Positions 46,133 through 57,000 of a stretch of 64,000 bases of DNA are shown in pieces (the stretch's first letter is position 1; each line of letters begins with the position of its first letter). Made by a program: the position numbers and the translations under genes. Origin of the DNA: Coprinopsis marcescibilis (taxonomy: Eukaryota; Basidiomycota; Agaricomycetes; Agaricales; Psathyrellaceae). Location: contig ML210217.1 of NCBI GenBank assembly GCA_004369085.1, forward strand, positions 62,001 through 126,000, in the 5' to 3' direction. A model generated the notes under the pieces. The model ran no database searches and was not told the origin of the DNA. It saw only the letters and a program-made list of their open reading frames with translations.

Positions 46133-47128
46133 CCCTTGTATTTCGGTTGATTGTAATATGAACGTTTTGTTGTCACTGGAATCTAATTTCACTGCCTTCG
46201 CCAATGAGCTGTACTCTGCCCGTTGCCCTCCAAGTTTCCTTTTTGATTTTTGCTTTTGTGGACCTTGTCATCAGGGTTTAAATCGTGGGCGCTGATCATA
46301 CCACCGATTGGGAGGTGGACTTTACTTCAGGCATACTGACACCTGACTCTTTCTATACTCCCGAAGTTAGATGCTGTATGCAGTGATTAATGGATTCTCC
46401 TTCACAGCCGGTAAGGATCTTGCTCATTTGAGTTCGTCTGTCATACTTCCTCCTCCTCGCTTTCCCTGCCTCTTCCTTTCCGATTTTTCCCTGGACATTC
46501 TCAGTATTCCTTTGAATTTCATCAGCACTTCAATATATCCTAGTGCTTGACAGGGGTAGCCATGGGGTACAGAGGTAAATACCCCTACCAGGCACCAGGG
46601 GTAGTTCCTGCGACTTGGGGTTTGGGGATATTCAATAGATAGCACTTTTTGACTCAATGAAAGACTGAGTTCATAGCTTAGCCAACTGTTTGAAGGCCGT
46701 TGTTGGAGGTCTGGACAGTATTACCCTTACCCTTACCCTCTTCACCCTTCGACCCTAGGGTTTCTCTGTACCGTTTTTGACACTCACATACCCTGCCAGT
46801 TCCTCCGCCTCTTTTCTGGTGCTTAGTATTACTTCCGGGAGTTGCCGGGTCCTTTGTAGCTACCCATCTCCTTATTCATAATTCCCCTCTTCTTTGCCCG
46901 GGCAGTGCATCGAACTGTATCCTAGTTCTTTCCTCCCCAAATTTGACCCTGCCCGCTACTACCCTCTCTGTACGATAGCTGCTTCCCGTACCCCATACGC
47001 CAGGACCAACCCATCAGTGTATGTTCTTAACGCCCTGTAATTCTCTTCCAATGCCCTGGATTTCTCTCTGCTCCTTAAAATCACCGGTCGTTCGTGTAGC
47101 CAAAGTCAAGCCACAGTGGGCGAGTCAG
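46133..47128. other. Gene-poor region
   Basis: No gene recognised. A short element AATCGTGGGCGCTGATCAT at about 46283-46301 recurs at about 49759-49777. TTACCCTTACCCTTACCC at about 46720-46737 is a pyrimidine-rich run, not a perfect telomere repeat. Confidence 0.4.
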
Positions 47129-47553
47129 GAGTGCCTTCTTCGGGCGCCAAAACGATTCTCGGGGCGCTTTCGCATAGGCTATGCAGTGGGATTTATGTGC
47201 TTGGCGGAAGGGGGGAAGGGGATTAGGTCGGGATCCCATATATCGTAGAAATAGTCCGCTACTTATATGAAATTAGCCTATTGTAATATTGCAATAATAA
47301 CCCTTATTTCTGATCATCCCAGATTCCAGTCGTTCGTACTGAGTCGAACAAAAGAGACGCCAATGGGGTCGCACCCGATTCGGCCTCACACAAAGGTCCA
47401 ACAACGTGCAGAGATGAACTGAAAACCTATATAAGAAGCCTTCAAGATGAGTTTGTGAGAGCAACAACCACAGCTACACCCCCTAATCCACTGCCAATCA
47501 AACACACTCAACTCTATCTCTCAACCTAGTCCAAATCCGTAACGCCTATGACA

Positions 47554-47744
47554 ATGCAGTTCTACACATTCATTACTACTATCGCTGCCCTCTCCAGTAG
47601 GACTCTTTACGCTGGGCGCTTTGTTCGATAGCTGAGATTGTTAAAATAGTGGCTACCATGATCGCTGCAGCCCCCAGCTTTGTTGAGGGTGAAGCGCCTT
47701 TTATCACCGGCGCTGGAACCGCATGTAAAGAGCTCACTACATAG
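47554..47744 (+). pseudogene. Decayed peptide precursor C
   Basis: Exon 1 (47554-47596, 43 nt) encodes MQFYTFITTIAALS and is followed by an intron at 47597-47649 with the same position and phase as genes A, B and D, then MATMIAAAP. After that the reading frame differs from the family: the sequence corresponding to the core survives one frame off as ..HRRWNRM-stop, with both Cys codons changed (to His and Arg), and the Arg-Glu-Pro-Glu-Pro spacer is missing. The frame actually used continues to a stop at 47742-47744 (..TGAGTACKELTT) without the core. So the secretion signal and gene structure remain, but the conserved octapeptide is lost. It could still make a short secreted peptide of another sequence. 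A TATA box (TATATAAG, 47428-47435) remains upstream. Confidence 0.75.
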
Positions 47745-48168
47745 CAGCAGCAACGCTCAGTCTCTCTCAGGTAGGTCGCTTTGTAAGCCGCATATATTAA
47801 ACGAAACTTAACAGTCCCTCACGGACCACAGCCCCGCATCATCATCTCACAGGATTCCTAACAGAGAGATACACCTTTCGTTAGAGTCGCCTTCTGGCTT
47901 CCTATCAGTTGAAACTGTAGCATAGTACACATTTCTGCATTGTACCTATTCATTCTTGATTATCCCCGTGACTATCTTTGATACTGGGGGTGACCAATCC
48001 TTGATGGTAGTGATGGCTCGCCGGGCGCGGCTGATGTGCTAGGCCCCTAACTTCTCTGAGACATCGAATTTGTGCACTCCTTCAGCATATATTTCCTTAA
48101 ATTCTGCTGTATTTATCTTACTAAATGCTTAATACAACTTTATGTCAGGGCCAATATGAATTAAAGGC

Positions 48169-48438
48169 NNNNNNNNNNNNNNNNNNNNNNNNNNNNNNNN
48201 NNNNNNNNNNNNNNNNNNNNNNNNNNNNNNNNNNNNNNNNNNNNNNNNNNNNNNNNNNNNNNNNNNNNNNNNNNNNNNNNNNNNNNNNNNNNNNNNNNNN
48301 NNNNNNNNNNNNNNNNNNNNNNNNNNNNNNNNNNNNNNNNNNNNNNNNNNNNNNNNNNNNNNNNNNNNNNNNNNNNNNNNNNNNNNNNNNNNNNNNNNNN
48401 NNNNNNNNNNNNNNNNNNNNNNNNNNNNNNNNNNNNNN
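48169..48438. other. Assembly gap (270 N)
   Basis: A run of undetermined bases. Its true length is unknown. Confidence 0.99.
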
Positions 48439-49084
48439 AGTACACGGGAAAGCAGCAATTCACACGGATCAGCAGGCCTGATCCGTGCCAAAACACCCAT
48501 CCCAAAGGCTGAGAGCAGCAAGTATGAAGGCAATTTTCGCATTTGTATCGCAAAACCTGTACAATATACAAAATAAATATACATAGTATCATTTATACCT
48601 CAAGCATTGACCGTGTATTGAACTTTGCCAGCTGGAGCCTCAACAAACCTTGGTTTCGGTGGTCTGTCTCATGATTTGGGACCGGCTGATGGCACCCCAG
48701 CAAAAACCGCAGCCGCGTGATGATCAGAGATTGGTCACCCCCATTGATACGCGAACGACTCTCCTATGACAATGAACTCATCGAATTCCGTCTGTTTGTG
48801 CACACCAGGACTCGGATGTCATTTCATTACACCGATGCTTACTGAACTTGCCCGAGCCTTGTCCCTTGCCTATGTCCTAGCTTGGCTTGAGGTGGAGGTA
48901 ACAAGTAGGCTCTTTACCTGACTGCGAACTCATGTGGTCAGCTTTCTGACCTAAAGTTGCTTTAGCAGAAACGCCAACTAACTACCTGGTTCAAGGCTAA
49001 TCCTCATCTTGCAAGCAGTATCAGCTCACCTGAGGTAAGATATGTGATATCATTAACAAGCCAGAACCTGTGGTACTATAAAAC

Positions 49085-49630
49085 TTTATTTGGCCATGCT
49101 ACTTGTTACGACGCAAGGCGAATGATATGCCTTAGTCGTTCGACGATGGTTTACGATAGAGTCAAGACGATAGATCGTCGAGACAATCGAGTTGGTCGAG
49201 AGGGTTGAGACAAACTAACGTCAAGACGATAGAGTTTCAAGAGTGTTCGAGTGAGACGATCCGTCGACGAGAAGACTAACAAAAGTCTTATTCGTAAACT
49301 ATCGAGTTACAAAAGAGAAACGAGATCGAAACTAAAGTACAACTACCAAGTATGGTAAGTTTAAATACACTATTCTTATCTCTTATCGATATAATCGATA
49401 AGTTCCATCCGTTATCTTTCTATAAATAAGAAACTACTACGTCATGTCCTCATGTTCTTTTTATCTTCCTAAAAATACTCTCTCAAGATCCGAAAGATCA
49501 ATAAGAAATATCTACCGATTCATAATCAAATAGTCCCAATCTTCGGAAATAATCGGCCTGTATCTCAAGACATTCATCTGTTGTTAACACATAATCGTCT
49601 TCATGTTCCACCATAGGAGATGGTGTAACA
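49085..49630. mobile_element. Insertion relative to the distal copy, possible retroelement remnant
   Basis: The distal duplicate goes from AACCTGT to the ATCGTATAAGCGCCC block within about 60 bp, whereas here about 550 bp intervene. The insert is rich in short GACGATAGA/TCGAGA repeats at its left and has an open minus-strand frame at 49498-49704 (..EDDYVLTTDECLEIQADYFRR..) that reads like real protein, possibly part of an element's polyprotein. I cannot see terminal repeats or target-site duplications. Confidence 0.3.
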
Positions 49631-49720
49631 CTACTCACGGACATGTCATAAAATCGTATAAGCGCCCATACGTCTACGTCCAAGTGCCAATCTTGCCTTG
49701 TCACTTAAGGCACAAGCTTC

Positions 49721-51225
49721 TGCTTGTGGCTCTCAAGTTTGCTATGTATAGCAAGGACATAATCGTGGGCGCTGATCATTCCACCGAGTCGGAATGTGTG
49801 AGAAAGTGCGGACAGGATGACGCCAGAAATATCTTCTTGCAGAGACTAGAGGAACAACAAATTTATCAATTCATTTATTCATTTATTTTCCCACCCTCCG
49901 ACGGTGATCGAGGAGAACTGACAGCTTACGAAACAGGTGTCCACAGTCAAGTCTGGACCTGATCAAGACAAACCATCATGGTCGGGTCTTATTCAACCCA
50001 GTGTGGTAAGGCGTACACAACAGTGACTGAGGCTCCTGTCCATCCAACGCTCAGCCCTCAAGCTGAACCAACTGCGAGCCCAGCTTGCTTGTCGCTGTAT
50101 GTATTGAGGCTAACTGTTACACCTAGCCAGTGCAAGCTCATGGTAACCCTGATGAAGTAGGCACATGGCGGAGATGATATCATGACTTGTAAATCGCCTG
50201 GAGTAGGTCATGGAGAGTCTTATGCTCTGAAACCCACCTCCCCTTTTACATGTATATGTTGCGATTGCCAAAAAAACTTACTTAACCGGACAGTGAATAT
50301 GGACGACATACCTACTCTGAAGCCTGATCCATCTGCCAGGTGAGATTTTGGATCTATCTTACTATAACGTCTGCACATCATTGTCATTCTGGCACATACT
50401 GTAGTGAACTGAATGGAAGAGACGTAACGCGTAACGCTGGCCTCGATCTGTCTCTAAAAACGGCCGATGTAACGTGTAACGCTGGGTCCGTCTCTAAAAA
50501 TTCATGCATAAAGATTCGTCAAAAAATGGGATATTTTTGGTAATATAAAGTCAATCTCGGACTCCTAGTGCCTACAGCGAATCCATCCAAGCGCTACCAT
50601 TAATGCTGCATGCCCAATGAGTTCAGGAGCACCAGTTGGGACAAGTGTGCCATCAAGGTCCTTCTCAAGTGAATCTTCGGAAACACAAAATGTATCCAAG
50701 CTTCGTTGTTCTCCTAATCTCCTGAAAGGGCAGGGTCAGCATTGCCAAATGCGTGACTTATCACAGCTGGGAATGGGATCTCTTGAGCTGTCTCCATCAA
50801 CGCCCATGTCTTCGGGATCCTCCTCCACAAACCCTTTCTAGCAGGCTAAATTTAATGTGAGAGTGCCGCGGTTGCTAACTTTCTCAGCTGTAATGCGTAA
50901 CAACGGCCACGTCTCTAATTTGGGACCCCGACAAAATGTAATGCTCCAAAATCCGTCTCTTCTATACAGTTCGCTACAGTAGGCTTAGCGTATCATTCGG
51001 TGCCTAGTACACAATCATAGCTGTCATACTTCCATTTGTGGAGGGGCCAAAGGAATTGTGCCCAGATTCGTTGTGACGTGCGCCAAACCCGGCATGCGCA
51101 CCCACTGATCGAGGTCCACACACAGACACCCTTCTTCTCTCTTATCTCTGATGTACACACTCTCCCAACCAGAAAGATTGGTTAGAATCCTAATTGGCAA
51201 GACCACGTAAGTGCAGACAAATTGA
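49721..51225. other. Gene-poor region between the duplicated segments
   Basis: No gene recognised. Two near-identical short motifs, GTAACGCGTAACGCTGG and GTAACGTGTAACGCTGG, lie about 45 bp apart at about 50424-50486, with a related TGTAATGCGTAACAACGG near 50890. Confidence 0.4.
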
Positions 51226-51284
51226 GCGAGTGCCTTGTTCAGGCGCCAAAACAAACATCTCGAGTGGCTATGCCTGTACAACAC

Positions 51285-51292
51285 TATAAAAA
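51285..51292 (+). promoter_or_regulatory. TATA box of peptide gene D
   Basis: TATAAAAA, about 137-144 nt upstream of the ATG at 51429, comparable with TATATAAG about 120 nt upstream in copy C. Confidence 0.5.
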
Positions 51293-51428
51293 GGACTTTC
51301 AAGGTGCATTTGTTTAAGCACCAGCTACCAACTGTACTTTCCTTCTCTTCCCCCTTTTCCTAGTCAGCCTATACAGCCAACTCGAGCTTCCTCCATCTCT
51401 CAGCCTACAAACCTCAACCTTTGCGACA

Positions 51429-51629
51429 ATGCAGCTCTCCACATTCATTACTTCTATTGCTGCCCTCTACAGTAAGTGTCTCTAAGCGATAGAGGCTCAA
51501 TCGATAGCTGATACGTTTGGTCTAGTGGCTGCCTTGGTCGCTGCAGCTCCAGCTCCTGTGGCGGTTGAGGCAGCTGCTATGCAGGCTCGAGAGCCCGAGC
51601 CTCAGTGCAGGCGATGGAGCTGCATGTAA
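51429..51629 (+). CDS. QCRRWSCM peptide precursor D
   Basis: Two exons: 51429-51471 (43 nt) and 51526-51629, intron 51472-51525 (54 nt, GTAAGT..CTAG, phase 1 after codon 14), 48 aa. Signal peptide MQLSTFITSIAALY/MAALVAAAP, a short Ala/Val-rich pro-region, then QAR-EPEP-QCRRWSCM-stop. Compared with genes A and B the only core change is Asn to Ser at the sixth position; both Cys, both Arg and Trp are kept. A 3'UTR intron is likely (CTCAG/GTTAGT at about 51677 to CCACAG at about 51740), also present in copy C. Expression support is good in principle: TATA box, canonical splice sites, AAATGCAG start context shared with copy C. Function unknown. Confidence 0.85.
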
Positions 51630-52510
51630 AGATCTCAGCACCGTACAACAGCAGCAAAGCCGGTCTTTCACTCAGGTTAGTCACTTTGCGAGACACTCCC
51701 AGTTCAGACATAGCTTAGCAACCACTCACATACCACAGTCCCCAGTATATCCATAGGCTTTCTAACAGAGAGAGATACAATTTTTCGTTTGAATCACCCT
51801 TTTAACTTATCTTCAGTGGTTAGTACGATATACCTCCCACCCTGTGGCCTTAATACTGTAGCATAGCACACTTTTCTGCAGCTTACCTTGTTCTTATACA
51901 ACTTCTTATCCTGCACCTGCCACTAGACAGAGCCCCTAGGGGTACGCCGTTCTCAATGCGTACGGTGTTTGTCCAGGGATGGCAATCAATCTTGGCTCAT
52001 TGCGATACCAGGAGAAGTTCCGGCACAATTACATAGCCTAGTAGTGTCGCACAAGCTACATCGAATCTCTGAGACCTCAATAACGAGTCGACTGGACATC
52101 AAAGACATAGAGCCCAATCTCATTGCCAACGCATGCAACAAAGTCCATCAACTCGCATATTGTGCCACGGTAGACCTGGCTTGAAGCGACTCGGCATGGA
52201 TGGTGACTAGTAAGCACTTTCTTGGTTACGAACTCGAACGGTCAGCTTTAACGTATTGCCTTAGCTGAAACGCGGCCTATCTACCCGGTTCAAAGCCATT
52301 CAAGCGATATCAGCTCGCAGCTCGCCTGGGGTAAAAAAAGTGCATGTTATTATTAACAAGCCGGAACCTGTCATTACGGCACTAATAAGCGAGGTCTATA
52401 CTTGGGGTCATGTTCACGTACATGTCGGAAAAATCGTATAAGCGCCCATCTGTCTAACTTCAAGCATCCTTCCTTGTCTTTTCGGCCCATAAGGCATCTG
52501 GTATACTGCT

Positions 52511-54021
52511 TCAGTCTTTTTTTCACACCTCACAACGGCGACGGCTTGAAATCGCTATCTCCGATGGGTCGGATCTTAAACATGACCGGAGGTTCTACTA
52601 TAATAACTCTAGTTAACACTCAAGTGGAACTTCTCCGGGTTTCCTCCGTGGTGTCTGGAAACTTGGAAGTTCTACATGCATCCACATTCATTGAATGTGA
52701 TCGTGGAGTCTACGGCGGTGATTACTTCATTCGTATCGCACGAATGAAAGATGCGATGGGGTTTGGACTGTTTTGGGGAGGGATAAAGCGAACGATGATT
52801 TAACTTGCCCCAATGGCTGTCAATAACTGTTGAAGAATGATGATGTCCCTTGATGTCGAGCGACGGGAGTCAGTCTGGCTAGTCTGGGTCGGTTAGTCGC
52901 CGCGTGGGTGCTGACTTGGCGGAATGGTTAGTTACTGGGATGATCCTTTCAATGGGCTTGGAATGGTCTGGGATGGCTTGGGGTTGGTCTAGGCCGTCTA
53001 GTCTCCACCTTCGGCGCCATAGAGATTTGAGTCAGTACCAGGGTTAAATACGCATGACTGGGGGCTTGGAACTTGGTTGGGTGTAGGCGCTGGGTGTTTA
53101 AGGCGCTTATTGGTTAAATGTTGAGCCCGCAATGCAACCCCTGTTTGCATGTTGTATTTCACTCCCGTGGGCCCGGAAGCAAAATCGAAGCGGCTCTAGA
53201 CATGAGCTCACCCGGATGACAACGTGGACGTGCCTAGGCGTTCCATTGGATAGTGCTCTCGGCCCCCCTCTTTGGGTACCTAAATGTTAAGACGTTCGAC
53301 CTATGGCTGTGGGTGCAATCTTCAGCGGACGAATGATGTCTGCCCCGGTTACTGTCAGTGCGATCATTGGTACGAATCTACTTCAAGTTAACCGGTGTGG
53401 ATCGTAAAATGCTAATGGGCAGGCAATGGCCGACAAACACGCTCTAATTAGCTGCTATCCGGAGTTTTATCAGTCACTAGCGCTTACTTCATGAAATAGA
53501 ATGCCTTCGAAATCCAATACGAATGGGAGCTCGGTAAAGCGGAAAAATATTAAAGGTCTAAGCAGGTTTACGACCTTTCTAGGTCTAAGTATCTATCCGT
53601 TATCAAATGTTCATTTAATGCGCAGAGTGAGTTGTAGCCTGATTTTTGAGGATCGCGACAGTGGGCCAATCGGCATTTGGGCGCTATTTTAGTCACCGGG
53701 GTCAATTAAATTGCCCGGTGAACGGCCTGAAAATATGTGCAGTTCTGAGACGACATCTTGCGATGATGTCTTTGATAGTTGTTGAATATCCAAGTGGGCC
53801 GTTCGAAGTGGGATAAAAATGCAGGTATTTATGGCGCGAGAGATGCGTGGGAGTTTTGGGGTCGCATAAGAGGACCCAATAAAGAGTGAGATCAATGCCT
53901 GCCATTCTATAACATTTGGGCATATAATCGGACCAGGGTCCTGTCCGTTTTTTATATATCCCCAACACAATATTTCCCTCTTGACCAGTGACCACCACCT
54001 GAATCTTCCTAATCGCCTACT
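52511..54021. other. Gene-poor region and ACL promoter
   Basis: No gene recognised. The last few hundred bases are the promoter and 5'UTR of ATP-citrate lyase, with a CCAAT-type ACCCAATAAAG near 53875. Confidence 0.4.
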
Positions 54022-57000
54022 ATGTCTTCCAAAGGTATGCTCGTCGTCGTGCACAACGTCCAGATACTCTACTCATCGACATCATCACAGCCATCCGTGA
54101 ATATGACGCTAAGCTCTTGCTCGCTTACTGGCTCGAGCGTGCACCCGCCGTCGCCGCTAATGCCCAGATCAAGACCAAGTTCTCGTTCCCTGCGCCAAAA
54201 GTCGCCCAGATCTCATGGGATCCAGCCACCGACTCGATCACCCCTGACACCAAGCTGCCCAGCTGGGTGTTCACGACCCAGCTCGTCGCCAAACCCGACC
54301 AGCTGATCAAGCGACGAGGCAAGGCCGGATTGCTCGCCATTAACAAGACCTGGGATGAGTCCAAGGCATGGATCTCCCAGCGTGCAGGAAAGCCCCAAAA
54401 GGTGTGTTTCTGTTTGTCTTACCCTTGGTCGTCGTGTGCGGGGACTTGCTACGCGATTTTCTGTATCTTCATCATCACAAAACATGGATTACGGCTTGAT
54501 CTAGATAATCCATCTAAGCGTTATCTTCTTCTGATCATTTCTTTTGCAACCACCTGAGGTCGTGCTTTACGCGAGGCATCAGGACGCGTCACAATCGCCC
54601 TACCCTTAATTTGCTGCACGTGACCGATTCTACGATCCACCCTGCTCGACTTTCAGGGTCTCCGCCAAAACGGTTTACTGATTGAATCTGTTCACAGGTC
54701 GAGTCCGTCACTGGAACCCTCAACAACTTCATCGTAGAGCCTTTCCTCCCTCACCCCTCAAACACCGAGTACTATGTTTGCATCACCTCTCAGCGAGAGG
54801 GTGATTCTATCCTCTTCACCCATGAGGGAGGTGTCGACATTGGCGACGTCGACGCTAAGGCTCTCGTCCTCAACATCCCCGTTACTGAACCCTTCCCATC
54901 GCGCGAAACCATCACCGACACCCTATTGAAGCACGTCCCAGCCGAGAAGAAGGACACCCTCGTCGACTTCCTCATCCGCCTCTACAGTGTCTACGTAGAC
55001 CTCCACTTCGCCTATCTCGAAATCAATCCCCTCGTCGTTCTCGACTCCGTTGATGGTCAGCCACCTCAAATACATTACCTGGACATGGCCGCCAAGCTCG
55101 ACCAAACCGCTGAGAGCATTTGCGGACCCAAGTGGGCTATCGCTCGTGACCTGACTGTCTACGAGAACAACGAGTCGGATAACACCAAGTCTACCGCTTC
55201 CAAGAGCGGCAGGATCAATGCTGACCGTGGTCCTCCTATGGTACGTACATTGCTTTTTTGCGATGACTACATCCTTAACAAATTACCTAGGTCTGGCCTG
55301 CACCTTTCGGTCGTGATTTGACCAAGGAGGAAGCCTACATCCAGAAGCTGGATGGCTCAACCGGTGCCTCCCTCAAGCTCACCGTCCTTAACCCTGAAGG
55401 TCGCATCTGGACCATGGTTGCTGGCGGTGGTGCTTCGGTCGTCTACTCCGATGCTATTGCCGCACACGGTTACGCAGACGAGCTTGCCAACTATGGTGAA
55501 TACTCTGGTGCGCCAACCGAGGGTCAGACTTACGAGTATGCCAAGACCATTGGTAAGTTTACTTGTCGACCTTCTTTCTATGCCGTCTGATTTCTTTCAT
55601 AGTGGATTTGATTACTCGTGGTGCTCCTCGTTCCGATGGCAAGATCCTAATCATCGGTGGTGGTATCGCCAACTTTACGAACGTCGCCGCCACTTTCAAG
55701 GGCATCATCCGCGCTTTGAAGGAGTTCAAGTCCCAGCTCATCGCACACCAGGTCAAGATTTTCGTGCGCCGTGGTGGTCCCAACTACCAGGAAGGTCTCA
55801 AGGCCATGCGCTTGCTCGGTGAGAGCTTGGGCGTCCCTATCCGTGTTTTCGGCCCCGACACCCATATCACCGAAATCGTTCCATTGGCTCTGGGCATCGA
55901 CCTCTCCAAGACGAAGAAGTCGAACGCACCTGAAAGCGGTCTCCATAGCGTACAACCCGGCACCCCTCTGCCTCAAGTCGCCCCTGTTGCTGAAGTTGGC
56001 CATTCCGTTGGCTCCATTCACGCCGATGGCGGACGTACTCAAGCCTCCGAGAACATCATTCGCTTCGAAACCAGGCTCAACGAGGGCGGACGACCCTGGT
56101 TCAGACCATTCGACGCCAACACTCGCTCTTTCGTCTACGGTCTCCAGCCTCGTGCCATCCAAGGAATGCTCGACTTCGACTACTCTTGCGGACGTCAAGC
56201 TCCCTCAGTTGCTGCGATGATTTATCCTTTCGGTGGTCACCACATCCAGAAATTCTACTGGGGAACCAAGGAAACCCTTCTTCCTGTTTACACCAGCTTG
56301 AAAGAAGCCGTTGCCAAGCACCCTGACGCGGATGTTCTCGTCAACTTTGCCTCTTCGCGTTCCGTGTACTCGAGTACCCTCGAGTCCTTGGAGTTCGAGC
56401 AAATCAAGGCAATTGCTCTCATCGCAGAGGGTGTCCCTGAGCGACATGCTCGCGAAATCCTCTGGAAGGCTGCCGCTAAAGGTGTCCTCATCATCGGTCC
56501 GGCCACTGTTGGTGGTATCAAGCCCGGCTGCTTCAGGATTGGTAACTCTGGAGGGTAAGCTCTATCGTTCTGTTGGCTTTTTTTATGCTTACCCTCTCAC
56601 GTTAGCATGATGGATAACATCATCTCTTCGAAGCTATATCGTCCAGGATCTATCGGCTATGTCTCCAAGTCCGGAGGCATGTCCAACGAGCTCAACAATA
56701 TCCTTTCCCTTGTCACCGACGGTACCTACGAGGGTATCGCCATCGGCGGTGATCGTTATCCCGGCTCCACCTTCATTGACCATCTCCTCCGCTACGAAGC
56801 CGACGACAACTGCAAGATGCTCGTCTTGCTCGGTGAAGTTGGTGGTATCGAAGAGTACCGCGTCATCGAGGCCGTCAAGACTGGCAAAATCAAGAAGCCC
56901 ATTGTCGCCTGGGCTATCGGTACTTGCGCCAAGATGTTCACCACCGAGGTACAGTTCGGTCATGCAGGAAGTATGGCCAACAGCGACCTGGAAACTGCCG

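Larger units (their letters stand above)
47129..49720 (+). repeat. Duplicated segment carrying peptide copy C (proximal copy)
   Basis: Aligns discontinuously with 51226-52510. Shared blocks: GAGTGCCTT(C/G)TTC(G/A)GGCGCC upstream, the peptide gene itself, a putative 3'UTR intron, TCTAACAGAGAG-like 3' sequence, CTGTAGCATAG(T/C)ACAC, a block around CTACC(T/C)GGTTCAA, ATTAACAAGCC(A/G)GAACCTGT, and AAAATCGTATAAGCGCCCAT. The proximal copy is longer: it contains the N gap and an insertion near 49085-49630. Confidence 0.7.
51226..52510 (+). repeat. Duplicated segment carrying peptide gene D (distal copy)
   Basis: Partner of 47129-49720. It is more compact: no insertion and no gap. The blocks keep the same order and strand, so this is a direct (tandem-type) duplication, diverged by many substitutions and indels. 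Confidence 0.7.

Noticed and set aside
46718..46760. Interstitial telomere repeat (TTACCCTTACCCTTACCC)
   Set aside because: Only about three units, none exactly CCCTAA in series; better seen as a pyrimidine-rich run.
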